From positions 62,001-126,000 of the forward strand of contig NZ_AP022588.1 in NCBI RefSeq assembly GCF_010731735.1: a stretch of DNA of 64,000 bases. The letters run 5' to 3'. The first letter of the stretch is position 1. Each line of letters opens with the position of its first letter. A model generated the notes under the pieces. It was not told the origin of the DNA. It saw only the letters and a list, made by a program, of their open reading frames with translations, and did not search any database. This DNA comes from Mycolicibacterium sediminis. Lineage in GTDB: Bacteria; Actinomycetota; Actinomycetes; Mycobacteriales; Mycobacteriaceae. The translations under genes and the position numbers were made by a program. This document shows positions 55,839-63,898 of the stretch, piece by piece.

Positions 55839-57064
55839 ATGTCGACGTCGCCATCGTCGGAGGCGGGCCGGCCGGACTGACCGCCGCGGCAGCGCTCGCT
55901 CCCGATCTCCGCGTCGTGGTCCTCGAACGAGAAGCGGCTGCGGGCGGGATCCCCCGTCACAGCGATCATCTCGGCTACGGCATGCGCGACCTGAAGACGT
56001 TCATCGGCGGGCCCGCCTACGCCCGCAGGCTGGCCGACGCGGCGACCACCGCCGGGGCCGACGTCCACACCCGCTCGATGGTCACGGGGTGGGCGGGCGA
56101 CACCGCGCTCGACGTCACCTCACCGTCGGGGCGCCGGCGGATCGACGCCCGCGCCGTCATCCTCGCCACCGGCGCGCGCGAGCGGCCACTGTCCGCACGT
56201 CTCATCCCGGGCGACCGTGGATCCGGCGTCTACACGACCGGACACCTGCAGAACCTGGTGCACGTCCAGCGCCGTGGCGTCGGACGGCGTGCGGTGATCG
56301 TCGGCGCCGAATTGGTCAGCTACTCGGCGGTTCTCACGCTCAAGCACGTCGGCTGCGAGACGGCGCTGATGATGACGACGTACCCCTCCCCCGAGTCCTA
56401 CGCCGCGTTCACCCTCGCCGGCAGGTCCCCGTTCCTGGGCGTCGACGTCGCCACCCGCACCCGGGTCGCGCGCATCATCGGCAGGCCCGCCCTGCGGGCC
56501 GTCGAGATCGAGCACCTCGACACCGGCCGCCGGCGCATCGTCGACTGCGACACGCTGATCCTCACCGGTGACTGGATTCCCGACAACGAACTGGCCCGCA
56601 GCGCCGGCCTCGACATGGACCCCGGCACGTCGGGGCCACTCACCGATACGGCCCTGCGCACCAACAGGACCGGAGTCTTCGCGATCGGCAACCTGCTGCA
56701 TCCCGTCGACACCGCGGACGTCGCGGCCCTCGACGGGCGACACGTCGTCACCGCCGTGCGCGAGTTCCTGGGAGGCGCCCCGACGCCGGTGGCCGGGGTG
56801 CGCCTGCTCGCCGCGGCGCCGTTGCGGTGGATCACTCCCGGCATCCTGCGTCCCGGCGACGACGCTCCCGCGCGACGTCGCCTGCTGCTGTGGACCGATT
56901 CGCTCGTCCGCATCCCGCGCGTCGTCGCCCGGCAGGACGGCCGAGAGGTGGGCCGCCGCACGCTGCCCTGGGCGGCGTCGCCCGGCCGCGTCTTCCGCGT
57001 TCCCGCCGGCATCCTCGACGGCGTCGATCCCACGGGCGGCCCCGTTACGGTGTCGCTGGGCTGA
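55835..57064 (+). CDS. GlpB-like FAD/NAD(P) oxidoreductase
   Basis: 409 residues. VAIVGGGPAGLTAAAALAP (FAD), IPRHSDHLGYGMRDLKTFIG, ILATGARERPLSARLIPGDR, second dinucleotide site AVIVGAELVSYSAVLTLKHV, and TDTALRTNRTGVFAIGNLLH. It resembles the second flavoprotein (GlpB-type/NAD-dependent) of glp-like loci, accepting electrons from the GlpA-like partner. The C-terminal 100 residues form an extra domain that I do not recognise. It is the last gene of the operon. A good GGGAGGTG ribosome site precedes the ATG. Confidence 0.87.
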   Translation: MNVDVAIVGGGPAGLTAAAALAPDLRVVVLEREAAAGGIPRHSDHLGYGMRDLKTFIGGPAYARRLADAATTAGADVHTRSMVTGWAGDTALDVTSPSGRRRIDARAVILATGARERPLSARLIPGDRGSGVYTTGHLQNLVHVQRRGVGRRAVIVGAELVSYSAVLTLKHVGCETALMMTTYPSPESYAAFTLAGRSPFLGVDVATRTRVARIIGRPALRAVEIEHLDTGRRRIVDCDTLILTGDWIPDNELARSAGLDMDPGTSGPLTDTALRTNRTGVFAIGNLLHPVDTADVAALDGRHVVTAVREFLGGAPTPVAGVRLLAAAPLRWITPGILRPGDDAPARRRLLLWTDSLVRIPRVVARQDGREVGRRTLPWAASPGRVFRVPAGILDGVDPTGGPVTVSLG

Positions 57065-57067
57065 CGG

Positions 57068-57547
57068 CTACGCGGCCATCATCGCCAGGAACCCCGGCCA
57101 GTCGGGGAACAGGGCCCGGTCGACGAGTTCGATGCGAACGCCGGCCTCGTCGATCAGGTACGCGAACGAGGTGAGTTCGGCGCCCGCGGGACGTGCCTCG
57201 AGTCGGTAGCCGTTGCCTTCGAGCGCCCGGCAGCTCGCGCCCAGATCGTCGGTCCAGTAGCCGAGGTGGTGAGCCGACCGATCGGGGTTCGCGGTCCAGA
57301 TCGTGCCCGGCACCTCCTGGATCACCTCGAGGTGCGGCGCCTCGATCGAGTAGACGAAGCGGAACGGCATCACGACGTCGCCGTCGCGGGTCGTCACGGT
57401 CAGCTCGGCCTCGACGGGCTTCGTCCACGTGTAACCGGAGACCGCCGTCAGACGTCCCGTCGCCTCGCCGACGTCGGGGACGACGAGGCCGACGTGGTAG
57501 AGGTCGGCGATCGCGAGCGGCGCTGCGGCGGAGGTCATGTCCTCCAC
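57068..57547 (-). CDS. VOC family protein (glyoxalase-like)
   Basis: 159 residues. IADLYHVGLVVPDVGEATGR starts the fold; FVYSIEAPHLEVIQEVPGTI, HHLGYWTDDLGASCRALEGN and AYLIDEAGVRIELVD carry the usual His/Glu positions of the methylmalonyl-CoA epimerase/glyoxalase group. The start may be the Met three codons in (MTSAAAP). It is convergent with the GlpB-like gene and divergent from the TetR gene at 57667. The substrate is unknown. Confidence 0.85.
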   Translation of the reverse strand: MEDMTSAAAPLAIADLYHVGLVVPDVGEATGRLTAVSGYTWTKPVEAELTVTTRDGDVVMPFRFVYSIEAPHLEVIQEVPGTIWTANPDRSAHHLGYWTDDLGASCRALEGNGYRLEARPAGAELTSFAYLIDEAGVRIELVDRALFPDWPGFLAMMAA

Positions 57548-57567
57548 GGTGCCACGCCCGAGACATC

Positions 57568-57623
57568 GAACGTCGACTTTCCGTCGCCCGTGGATCGGAT
57601 GGGCGAGGAAAGGTCGACGTTCG
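57568..57623. repeat. Intergenic hairpin element
   Basis: CGAACGTCGACTTTCCGTCG...GGGCGAGGAAAGGTCGACGTTCG: arms of about 23 nt pair with one bulge over a GTGGATCGGAT loop. It lies in the divergent VOC/TetR spacer, separate from the operator at 57642. Confidence 0.6.
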
Positions 57624-57641
57624 CCGAACCCCTGCGCTTTA

Positions 57642-57658
57642 CGTTACAGAGTGTAACG
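57642..57658. promoter_or_regulatory. Operator of TetR-DUF1214-sulfotransferase operon
   Basis: CGTTACA-GAG-TGTAACG, a perfect 17-bp dyad ending 8 bp before the TetR GTG start. Its place, and the lack of a Shine-Dalgarno, suggest autorepression of a leaderless transcript. Confidence 0.65.
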
Positions 57659-57666
57659 ATAAACCC

Positions 57667-58257
57667 GTGACGCTCGGTAGGCCCCGCGATCCCAGCACGC
57701 AGCGGTCGATCCTCGCCGCGACCAGAGCGCTACTGGCGACGGCTGGATACGACCAGATCTCGATCGACGCCATCGCCCGCGAGGCAGACGTCAGCAGGCC
57801 CACCGTCTACCGTCGCTGGCCGTCCAAGGCGCACGTCGTGTTCGACGCCGTCTTCGGCGCGGCGGAGGGCGGCGACATCCTCACCGGCACCGGCGACTTC
57901 GCGACCGACCTTGGGCACTTCGTGCGCGGAGTCTGCGAGTTCTGGCGCGACCCCGTCGTCGCCGGCGCGACGATGGGCATCCTCGCCGACCGCCACCGCG
58001 ACCCGGCACTCTCCATCCGCACCCAACAACTCCTCGACGAGGACACCCGGCGGAGGTTCGGCGTCATCGTCGAGTCGGGCATCGACCAGGGCGTCGTGGC
58101 ACCCCACGTCGACGTCGACATGCTCTGGGACGTCCTCGTCGGCACCGCCCTCTACGCCGTCCAGGTCCAACGCCGCGACGACGTCACCGACGTCGCCGAA
58201 CGACTCTGCGCCCTCGCCACGAAGGGCGCAGCCATCCGACCCGAGGAGCAGCCATGA
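57667..58257 (+). CDS. TetR family regulator
   Basis: 196 residues from GTG. Helix-turn-helix ISIDAIAREADVSRPTVYRR with WPSKAHVVFDAV, then a TetR_C domain of the 11-type (FVRGVCEFWRDPVVAGATMG, ILADRHRDPALSIR). It is the first gene of a three-gene operon: its stop overlaps the DUF1214 start (ATGA). A perfect dyad directly upstream is the likely binding site. Confidence 0.92.
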   Translation: MTLGRPRDPSTQRSILAATRALLATAGYDQISIDAIAREADVSRPTVYRRWPSKAHVVFDAVFGAAEGGDILTGTGDFATDLGHFVRGVCEFWRDPVVAGATMGILADRHRDPALSIRTQQLLDEDTRRRFGVIVESGIDQGVVAPHVDVDMLWDVLVGTALYAVQVQRRDDVTDVAERLCALATKGAAIRPEEQP

Positions 58258-59324
58258 CCGACGACCCACTCTCGCAGGCGTTCTCGGGCCTGCTCGACGA
58301 GGTCCGCGCGGTCGAGACCAAGATGCTGGCCGCCGATCCACCCCTGGACGAGGCCGACGTCCTCGACGGCTACCGCCTCGCATTCAGCCTGCTGCGCGTG
58401 GCCGTCGACGCCTACGTGTGGAACGAGAAGGAACGTCCACGCCTGGTCGACGTCATCGCACCGTTCCTCAAGTGGGGCGGCGACAACTCCGACGCCTACT
58501 ACCAACTCGCCCCGATCGACCCGAGCCGGACCTACCGCGTCCGCGGCAATCGCGGCGACGCGGTGTACCTGTCGATGACCGTCTACGGCGGCCCCGACGA
58601 CGGTCGCTACTCCGACCGCATCGTCGGCACCCTGAACGACCGCGCCCTGGACGTCGACGACGACGGGAACTTCGAGTTCACCCTCGGCCCAGCGCCGCTG
58701 GACGGGCCCGGCCTGGTACTCGAGCCCGACGCGGTGTTCGCGCTGACACGCGACTACGTCAACCACCGCGCCACCGACCGCAGACCCACATGGGTCATCG
58801 AGGCAGTCGACCCTGCGCTGCGCCGCCACGACGACCGCGCCGACCTGACCCGGCGCTTCACGGCAGCGAGAACATGGCTGGCGGAACAACTCTCGTTCCT
58901 GCCGACCCGCCTCGAGCCGCCCAACTCGATCCACGACCCCTATCCGGTACCGAGTCAGACCTACGGCTGGGCCGCGGGCGACGCCGCGTACGCCATGGGC
59001 GCCTTCGACCTCGGTCCCGGGCAGGCGCTCGTCGTCGAGGGCACCTCACCGGACTGCGCGTTCTGGAACCTGTGCCTGTGGAACCCGTTCCTGCACACCT
59101 TCGACTTCACCTCGGAGCGCACCACCATCAACGGCGCCGAGGTCTCCTACGAGGCCGACGGATCCTGGCGCATCGTGATCAGCGACCGGGACCCCGGACA
59201 GCCGAACTGGGTGTCGACGGCCGGCCGGCCGCGAGGCCTCATCTGGCTGCGCTGGTTCCTGCCCGACGTGACACCCGACCGGCCCACGTGTCGCGTGGTC
59301 GACGTGGCGGAACTCTCGTCGTGA
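58254..59324 (+). CDS. DUF1214 domain protein
   Basis: 356 residues, no signal peptide. LLRVAVDAYVWNEKERPRLV, DAYYQLAPIDPSRTYRVRGN, VYLSMTVYGGPDDGRYSDRI and the C-terminal half with CAFWNLCLWNPFLHTFDF and GLIWLRWFLPDV fit DUF1214 (often with DUF1254). The biochemical role is not known. Four-nt overlaps with both neighbours tie it to the sulfotransferase; the pairing is frequent in mycobacteria (from memory). Confidence 0.83.
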   Translation: MTDDPLSQAFSGLLDEVRAVETKMLAADPPLDEADVLDGYRLAFSLLRVAVDAYVWNEKERPRLVDVIAPFLKWGGDNSDAYYQLAPIDPSRTYRVRGNRGDAVYLSMTVYGGPDDGRYSDRIVGTLNDRALDVDDDGNFEFTLGPAPLDGPGLVLEPDAVFALTRDYVNHRATDRRPTWVIEAVDPALRRHDDRADLTRRFTAARTWLAEQLSFLPTRLEPPNSIHDPYPVPSQTYGWAAGDAAYAMGAFDLGPGQALVVEGTSPDCAFWNLCLWNPFLHTFDFTSERTTINGAEVSYEADGSWRIVISDRDPGQPNWVSTAGRPRGLIWLRWFLPDVTPDRPTCRVVDVAELSS

Positions 59325-60571
59325 CGACGCAGCAGCGGCGACCCGACGTCATCCGGCTCACCGATCTGGCGACACCGCGCTACCCCGAGGCGGCGCGCCC
59401 GATGCGCGAGGGCCTGGCGGCCTACGGAGCGACGCTGTCGCTGGCGCCGGACGTCCTGATGGCTGCGGCGAGTGACCGCTCGGGACTACGGGATTGGGGT
59501 GACCCGTCCTTCCGCGAGCGGCTCGACGTCCTGTGCACGTCGCTGGTCGCCCAGGCCGGCCTCTCCGACGTGGGCGTGGCGATGGTCTTCGAGCAGCTGG
59601 TCGGCAACCTGGTCAACCGGTTGCGTCTGGAGGCGCTCGTCGCGGCACACCCCGAGATCACCGACGTCGTGATCGAGCGGCCCATCGTCATTTGCGGGCT
59701 GCCCCGCACCGGAACGACCCACCTGCACAACCTGATCGCCGCCGATCCGGCGCTGCGCCACCTGCCCTACTGGGAGAGCCTCGAACCGTTCCCCGCACCA
59801 GGTGACGTCGACGACCAGAGTCGCCGCGACCGCTGCCAGGCTGGCCTCGACCTGATCGACGCGTCGATGCCGGAGTTCAAGCGGATGCACGAGATGACGG
59901 TCGACCACGCCCACGAGGAGATCCAGCTCCTGGCCAACGACGTGTCGGGGATGCTATTCGAGACGACCTACCAGGTGCCGGACTTCGCGGCGCACTACCG
60001 CTCACACGACCAGTCCGCGTCCTACGCCTACCTGAAGCGCACGCTGCAGGCGTTGCAGTGGCTGCGCGGCGGGCGGCGGTGGGTGCTGAAGTCACCGCAG
60101 CACCTCGAGCAGTTCCCGGCACTGCGCGCGACGTTCCCCGACGCCACGTTCGTCGTGACCCACCGCGATCCCGTCGAGGTGACGCGGTCGATGGCGACGA
60201 TGATCTGCTATGCCTCCCGAATGGCTTGCGACGCGCCAGATCCCGTGGCCGTCTCGCGCTACTGGCTCGACCGCGCCGACGATCTGCTGAATGGCTGCCT
60301 ACGCGACCGCGACGTCCTGCCGCCGGGACAGTCCATCGACGTGGAGTTCGACCGCTTCATGGCCGACGAGGAGGGGACGGTCGCGTCGATCTACGAACTC
60401 GCCGACCAGCCCTACGACGATCGTGCGCGCCGCGCGATGTCGGCCTTCCGTGCGGAGCACCCCCGCGGCCGGCACGGCGGCGTCGACTACCGGCTCGACG
60501 ACCTCGGACTCGACCCCGCGGACGTCGCCGCCCGGTTCCACCGCTATCGGGACCGCTTCGTCGGCGCGTGA
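59321..60571 (+). CDS. PAPS-dependent sulfotransferase family protein
   Basis: 416 residues from a GTG overlapping the previous stop (GTGA). 5'-phosphosulfate loop IVICGLPRTGTTHLHNLIAA; 3'-phosphate site FVVTHRDPVEVTRSMATMIC; substrate region LKSPQHLEQFPALRATFPDA. Sulfotransferase_3-type enzymes in mycobacteria sulfate lipids or phenols; the acceptor is unknown. The N-terminal 120 residues form an extra helical part. It is the last gene of the operon and is followed by a hairpin element. Confidence 0.92.
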   Translation: MTTQQRRPDVIRLTDLATPRYPEAARPMREGLAAYGATLSLAPDVLMAAASDRSGLRDWGDPSFRERLDVLCTSLVAQAGLSDVGVAMVFEQLVGNLVNRLRLEALVAAHPEITDVVIERPIVICGLPRTGTTHLHNLIAADPALRHLPYWESLEPFPAPGDVDDQSRRDRCQAGLDLIDASMPEFKRMHEMTVDHAHEEIQLLANDVSGMLFETTYQVPDFAAHYRSHDQSASYAYLKRTLQALQWLRGGRRWVLKSPQHLEQFPALRATFPDATFVVTHRDPVEVTRSMATMICYASRMACDAPDPVAVSRYWLDRADDLLNGCLRDRDVLPPGQSIDVEFDRFMADEEGTVASIYELADQPYDDRARRAMSAFRAEHPRGRHGGVDYRLDDLGLDPADVAARFHRYRDRFVGA

Positions 60572-60574
60572 GCC

Positions 60575-60650
60575 GTTCTGCGCCGACCTGGAGAGTCACG
60601 TCGCGAATCGGGCGCGGATCACGACATGACTCTCCAGTTCGGTGCAGAAC
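60575..60650. repeat. Palindromic element, GGAGAGTCACGTCG type, copy 1
   Basis: Arm 60575-60603 ends CTGGAGAGTCACGTCG and faces CGACATGACTCTCCAG with GTTCTG/CAGAAC outer ends; about 26 of 29 positions pair. It lies between the stops of the sulfotransferase and a convergent gene. The same core recurs at 63807-63880. Confidence 0.75.
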
Positions 60651-60663
60651 CTGAGTGGCTGAC

Positions 60664-61023
60664 TCAGTCCAGCCGGCGCAGCGCCTGGTCGTACATGGCG
60701 AAGGCCTCCCCCAGCCCGTCCCCCACCCAGGCGTCGACCATGCCGACGCGGTCGGCGACCAGTTGGATCTGCGTCGCCCATACCTTGAAACCCTCATCGG
60801 TACGCAAGGCGTCGATCTGGTCGGAGGTGCCCTGGATCAGGATGAAGCCGCCGAGTTCGGCGCTCTGCGGTCGCAGGATGGCGGTGTCGAAGCGTTCGAT
60901 CCGGCCCGCGTCGCGGAGGGTGTCCAGGTATCCGGTCAAGGACTCCTTTAGAAGCGCCAGGGCCTGCCGCTCGCGTCCACGCGTGGGAAGACCCCAGGTC
61001 ACCCAGATACCGGCCTCGGACAT
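60664..61023 (-). CDS. Conserved hypothetical protein, 119 aa
   Basis: MSEAGIWVTWGLPTRGRERQ, LLKESLTGYLDTLRDAGRIE, GGFILIQGTSDQIDALRTDE and VGMVDAWVGDGLGEAFAMYD suggest a small alpha/beta fold resembling a dimeric ferredoxin-like (ABM-type) protein. No catalytic residue is clear. Start at 61023 is supported by GGAGGTG; the longer frame is not. It is convergent with the sulfotransferase gene. Confidence 0.75.
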   Translation of the reverse strand: MSEAGIWVTWGLPTRGRERQALALLKESLTGYLDTLRDAGRIERFDTAILRPQSAELGGFILIQGTSDQIDALRTDEGFKVWATQIQLVADRVGMVDAWVGDGLGEAFAMYDQALRRLD

Positions 61024-61234
61024 GACACACCTCCTCGACGAACGAACACCGACCATATCGGCGGCACCGCGGTCCGCCGGGGTCGACACCCGATGCGCTC
61101 CGCCGCCCGCGGAGTAACGCCTCGCCACCCCGCGACGAATAATGACGCGAGCGACAGTTCAGGGTTTACTGGCGTTGCAGATGGTGACCGTGAGGTTCGA
61201 CGGCGCCCCGGAACGTCACGAACGGGGAAGTGGA

Positions 61235-63292
61235 ATGGGTGCTGCAACGCATGTGGGCCGTGTCGGCGGGCTGGCAATCGCGCTGGGCGTGGGTACCGCG
61301 CTCGTAACAGGACATGGGGTCGCTCGCGCCGACGACGGGAGCGGATCCGATGCATCGGTCAGCGCACCCGGCGCCTCGGCGACCGGCGCACCCGGCGCGA
61401 CCCACGGCGCCCCGAGTCCCGCGGGTCCGAAGTCGACCTCCCCGCAGACGTCCACTGCCGGCGCCGCCCGCACGGACCGGACACCCAAGCCGGTGACTAC
61501 CGGAACCGTGAGCGCCCGGACGAACACCGGTGTCTCGGGAAGCGCCACGTCGGACACCCCGACCGGCAGCTCACAACCGAGATCCGGGCCCGCCTCGGAC
61601 GCCACCTCCTCTGGGAAGCCGAGCATCAGGTCCAGACCCGCGAGGTCGTCGAGTGATCGCGGCATTAGTCCGACGACGACGACGTCCGGCGGTGCTGCCG
61701 GGTCGGCGGCCGATGTCGCGGGACCGACGACGGCTTCACGGTCGACCGTCGAGGCCGACACTCCCGAGGTCGAACCCGCGGCCAGCACCCGGCGCGCGGC
61801 ACCCGTCGCCCAGTCCGCGCTCACGACTGCCCCCGAATCCGTGGCGAAGGCAGCCGATGTGGTCATGGGCGTCGTGGCGGGCGTCGCGAACTGGATTGCG
61901 GGTCCCGCCGTCGGCGTCGCACCGATCGCGCCCCCCGAATCGCCGATGGCGTGGACCCTGCTGGCGTTCGCGCGCCGTGAGATCGACGGCTTCGTGTCGA
62001 GCATGACCGACGCGTCGTCGCGCACCGATGCAGCAGCCGTCGTCGCCACCAGTCTGGACTCCGAGACACCGGTTGCGGCGCGCGCGGTAGCCGACGCCGT
62101 ACCCGCCCGCCCCCGGTTTCCCACGCCCGGTGCGCAACTGAGTCCCTCGACCAGCTTCGTGGACTGGGTGACCGGCAACTTCCAGCCGAACGACACCTAC
62201 GCGCGCTACGGCATCTGGGGCACCGACGTGGGCACGATGTGGGACAACGGGATCGCCGACGATCCGGACACACCTATCAACGAGCACCAGGTCCTGATCG
62301 CGTTCGGAGACACCTTCGGCGGGCCCAACATGACGGGCACCTGGCGGTTGAACACGCTGTTCCGGAGTTCGGACCTCACCCTGGCGGACGGGCTGAGCGT
62401 GCCGGACGGGCAGTGGCTGAACGGGAACATGTTCGGTGGATCTCCGCTGTGGGAGGAGAACTATGCCCGGCAGATCATCCTGCCGGAGCGCCTCCCCTCG
62501 GGACTCCCGCCCGGCGTGACGCTGATCCCCACCGCGGGCATCTCGGTCCCCACACCCGGCACGCAGTTCGGCGCCACGCAGTACCTCAGCTTCATGTCGG
62601 TCAAGCAGTGGGGCGCCGCGGGCCAGTGGTCGACGAACTACTCGGCGATGGCCTACTCGACCGACAATGGCGAGAACTGGTACATCGCACCGCAATCCGT
62701 ACGCATGAACGATCCGCTCAGCGGTAACGCCAACTTTCAGCAGGCAGCCCTGGTCCGTCCCGGGGACGGCTACGTGTACTCCTATGGCACGCCCAACGGT
62801 CGTCAGGGCGCGGCGTACCTCTCTCGCGTCGCCGAGAAGGACATCCTCGACGTGTCCAAGTACGACTACTACAGCAAGGGCGATCCGGGGGGTTGGTTCG
62901 GCTGGGGAGCAACCCCCGCTGGTTGGTATCGGAACCAACCCGCGAAGGCGACCCCCGTGTTCGGCGGGGCCGAGCGCGGCACGTGCGGGCTGACGAAACC
63001 CGGCGGCCAGGTGAGCGAGATGTCCGTGCAGTACAACAAGACACTGCAGAAGTACGTCGCGATGCACGGCGACCAGTCCAACAGCATCGTGTTGCGCACG
63101 TCGGACACTCCGGAAGGCCCTTGGACGGAACCGACGGTCCTCCTCGCGCAACAGCCCGGAGGCATCTACGCACCGATGATGCACCCGTGGTCGCCGTCCA
63201 CGATGGGAACGGGTACCGACCTCTACTGGAACCTGTCCCTGTGGTCGGAGTACAACGTCATGCTCATGAGAACCGATCTGACGAAGGTGTAG
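61235..63292 (+). CDS. Secreted DUF4185 protein with long disordered N-region
   Basis: 685 residues. Signal peptide to about residue 32 (GVGTALVTGHGVARA). Residues 33-200 are a low-complexity Ser/Thr/Pro/Ala/Gly linker. About 300-685 is a DUF4185 beta-propeller-like domain: GIWGTDVGTMWDNG, VLIAFGDTFGGPN, NGNMFGGSPLWEENYARQII, YSTDNGENWYIAP and MHPWSPSTMGTGTDLYWNLS. DUF4185 includes mycobacterial endo-D-arabinanases of GH183 (from memory), so cleavage of cell-wall arabinan is a reasonable but unproven role. Start MGAATHVGRV follows GGGGAAG. It is followed 4 bp later by a small secreted protein. Confidence 0.85.
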   Translation: MGAATHVGRVGGLAIALGVGTALVTGHGVARADDGSGSDASVSAPGASATGAPGATHGAPSPAGPKSTSPQTSTAGAARTDRTPKPVTTGTVSARTNTGVSGSATSDTPTGSSQPRSGPASDATSSGKPSIRSRPARSSSDRGISPTTTTSGGAAGSAADVAGPTTASRSTVEADTPEVEPAASTRRAAPVAQSALTTAPESVAKAADVVMGVVAGVANWIAGPAVGVAPIAPPESPMAWTLLAFARREIDGFVSSMTDASSRTDAAAVVATSLDSETPVAARAVADAVPARPRFPTPGAQLSPSTSFVDWVTGNFQPNDTYARYGIWGTDVGTMWDNGIADDPDTPINEHQVLIAFGDTFGGPNMTGTWRLNTLFRSSDLTLADGLSVPDGQWLNGNMFGGSPLWEENYARQIILPERLPSGLPPGVTLIPTAGISVPTPGTQFGATQYLSFMSVKQWGAAGQWSTNYSAMAYSTDNGENWYIAPQSVRMNDPLSGNANFQQAALVRPGDGYVYSYGTPNGRQGAAYLSRVAEKDILDVSKYDYYSKGDPGGWFGWGATPAGWYRNQPAKATPVFGGAERGTCGLTKPGGQVSEMSVQYNKTLQKYVAMHGDQSNSIVLRTSDTPEGPWTEPTVLLAQQPGGIYAPMMHPWSPSTMGTGTDLYWNLSLWSEYNVMLMRTDLTKV

Positions 63293-63296
63293 CCCC

Positions 63297-63773
63297 GTGC
63301 GCTGGTCGACTCTCGTCACACTCGCCATGACGTCGGCGCTCATGACTGTCCCGATCGCCGGTGCCCAACCCGCTGCGCCGCAACCGGATACGGCCTGCGC
63401 TGCCCAGGTGTCCGGCGCGATGACGCTACTCGCAGGCGCCGCGGCGCCACTGCTGTGTGTCGACGGTCGGTGGCAGACGGTGTCCGACCCATACCCGTTC
63501 AGCGGTCGCTGGGTGAGTTCGGAGAAGCCGATGACGCTGCGCGGCGGCGCGGTGCAGAACCCCGCGCTCGAACCCGGCCACTGGACGGCGACCCCACTGA
63601 CCGACGACGACCGCTGCCGGGCGGAGCAGGTGTCCGTCACCTACGGCGAGGTCGACGGTCCACCTCGGATCGACGAGGGCGGCAAGGGTCAGCGTCTCGA
63701 TCTCGAGGTGATCCCGCGGCTACTCGACATCGACATGAGCGGAGACTGCCTGTGGCAGCGGGTGGGTGACTGA
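63297..63773 (+). CDS. Small secreted protein
   Basis: 158 residues from GTG. The signal peptide WSTLVTLAMTSALMTVPIAG ends near AGA-QPA. The mature part has four Cys (DTACAAQ, LLCVDGR, DDRCRAE, SGDCLWQR), probably two disulfides, and DLEVIPRLLDIDMSGDCLWQ at the end. I recognise no family. It starts 4 bp after the DUF4185 gene and is likely co-expressed with it. Confidence 0.75.
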   Translation: MRWSTLVTLAMTSALMTVPIAGAQPAAPQPDTACAAQVSGAMTLLAGAAAPLLCVDGRWQTVSDPYPFSGRWVSSEKPMTLRGGAVQNPALEPGHWTATPLTDDDRCRAEQVSVTYGEVDGPPRIDEGGKGQRLDLEVIPRLLDIDMSGDCLWQRVGD

Positions 63774-63806
63774 CCCTGCCGAGCCGTGCCAGCGCGCATG
63801 AGCCGA

Positions 63807-63880
63807 GGTGTGTCGAACCGGAGAGTCACGTCGCGGATCGGAGAACATCACGACGTGACTCTCCTGTTCGGCGCAAGACC
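63807..63880. repeat. Palindromic element, GGAGAGTCACGTCG type, copy 2
   Basis: TCGAACCGGAGAGTCACGTCG (63813-63833) faces CGACGTGACTCTCCTGTTCG around a 17-nt loop. Same core and loop (CGnATCGG...ATCA) as the element at 60575-60650. Again it sits between two convergent gene ends. Confidence 0.75.
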
Positions 63881-63898
63881 GAGCGGACCAAGTGAAGG

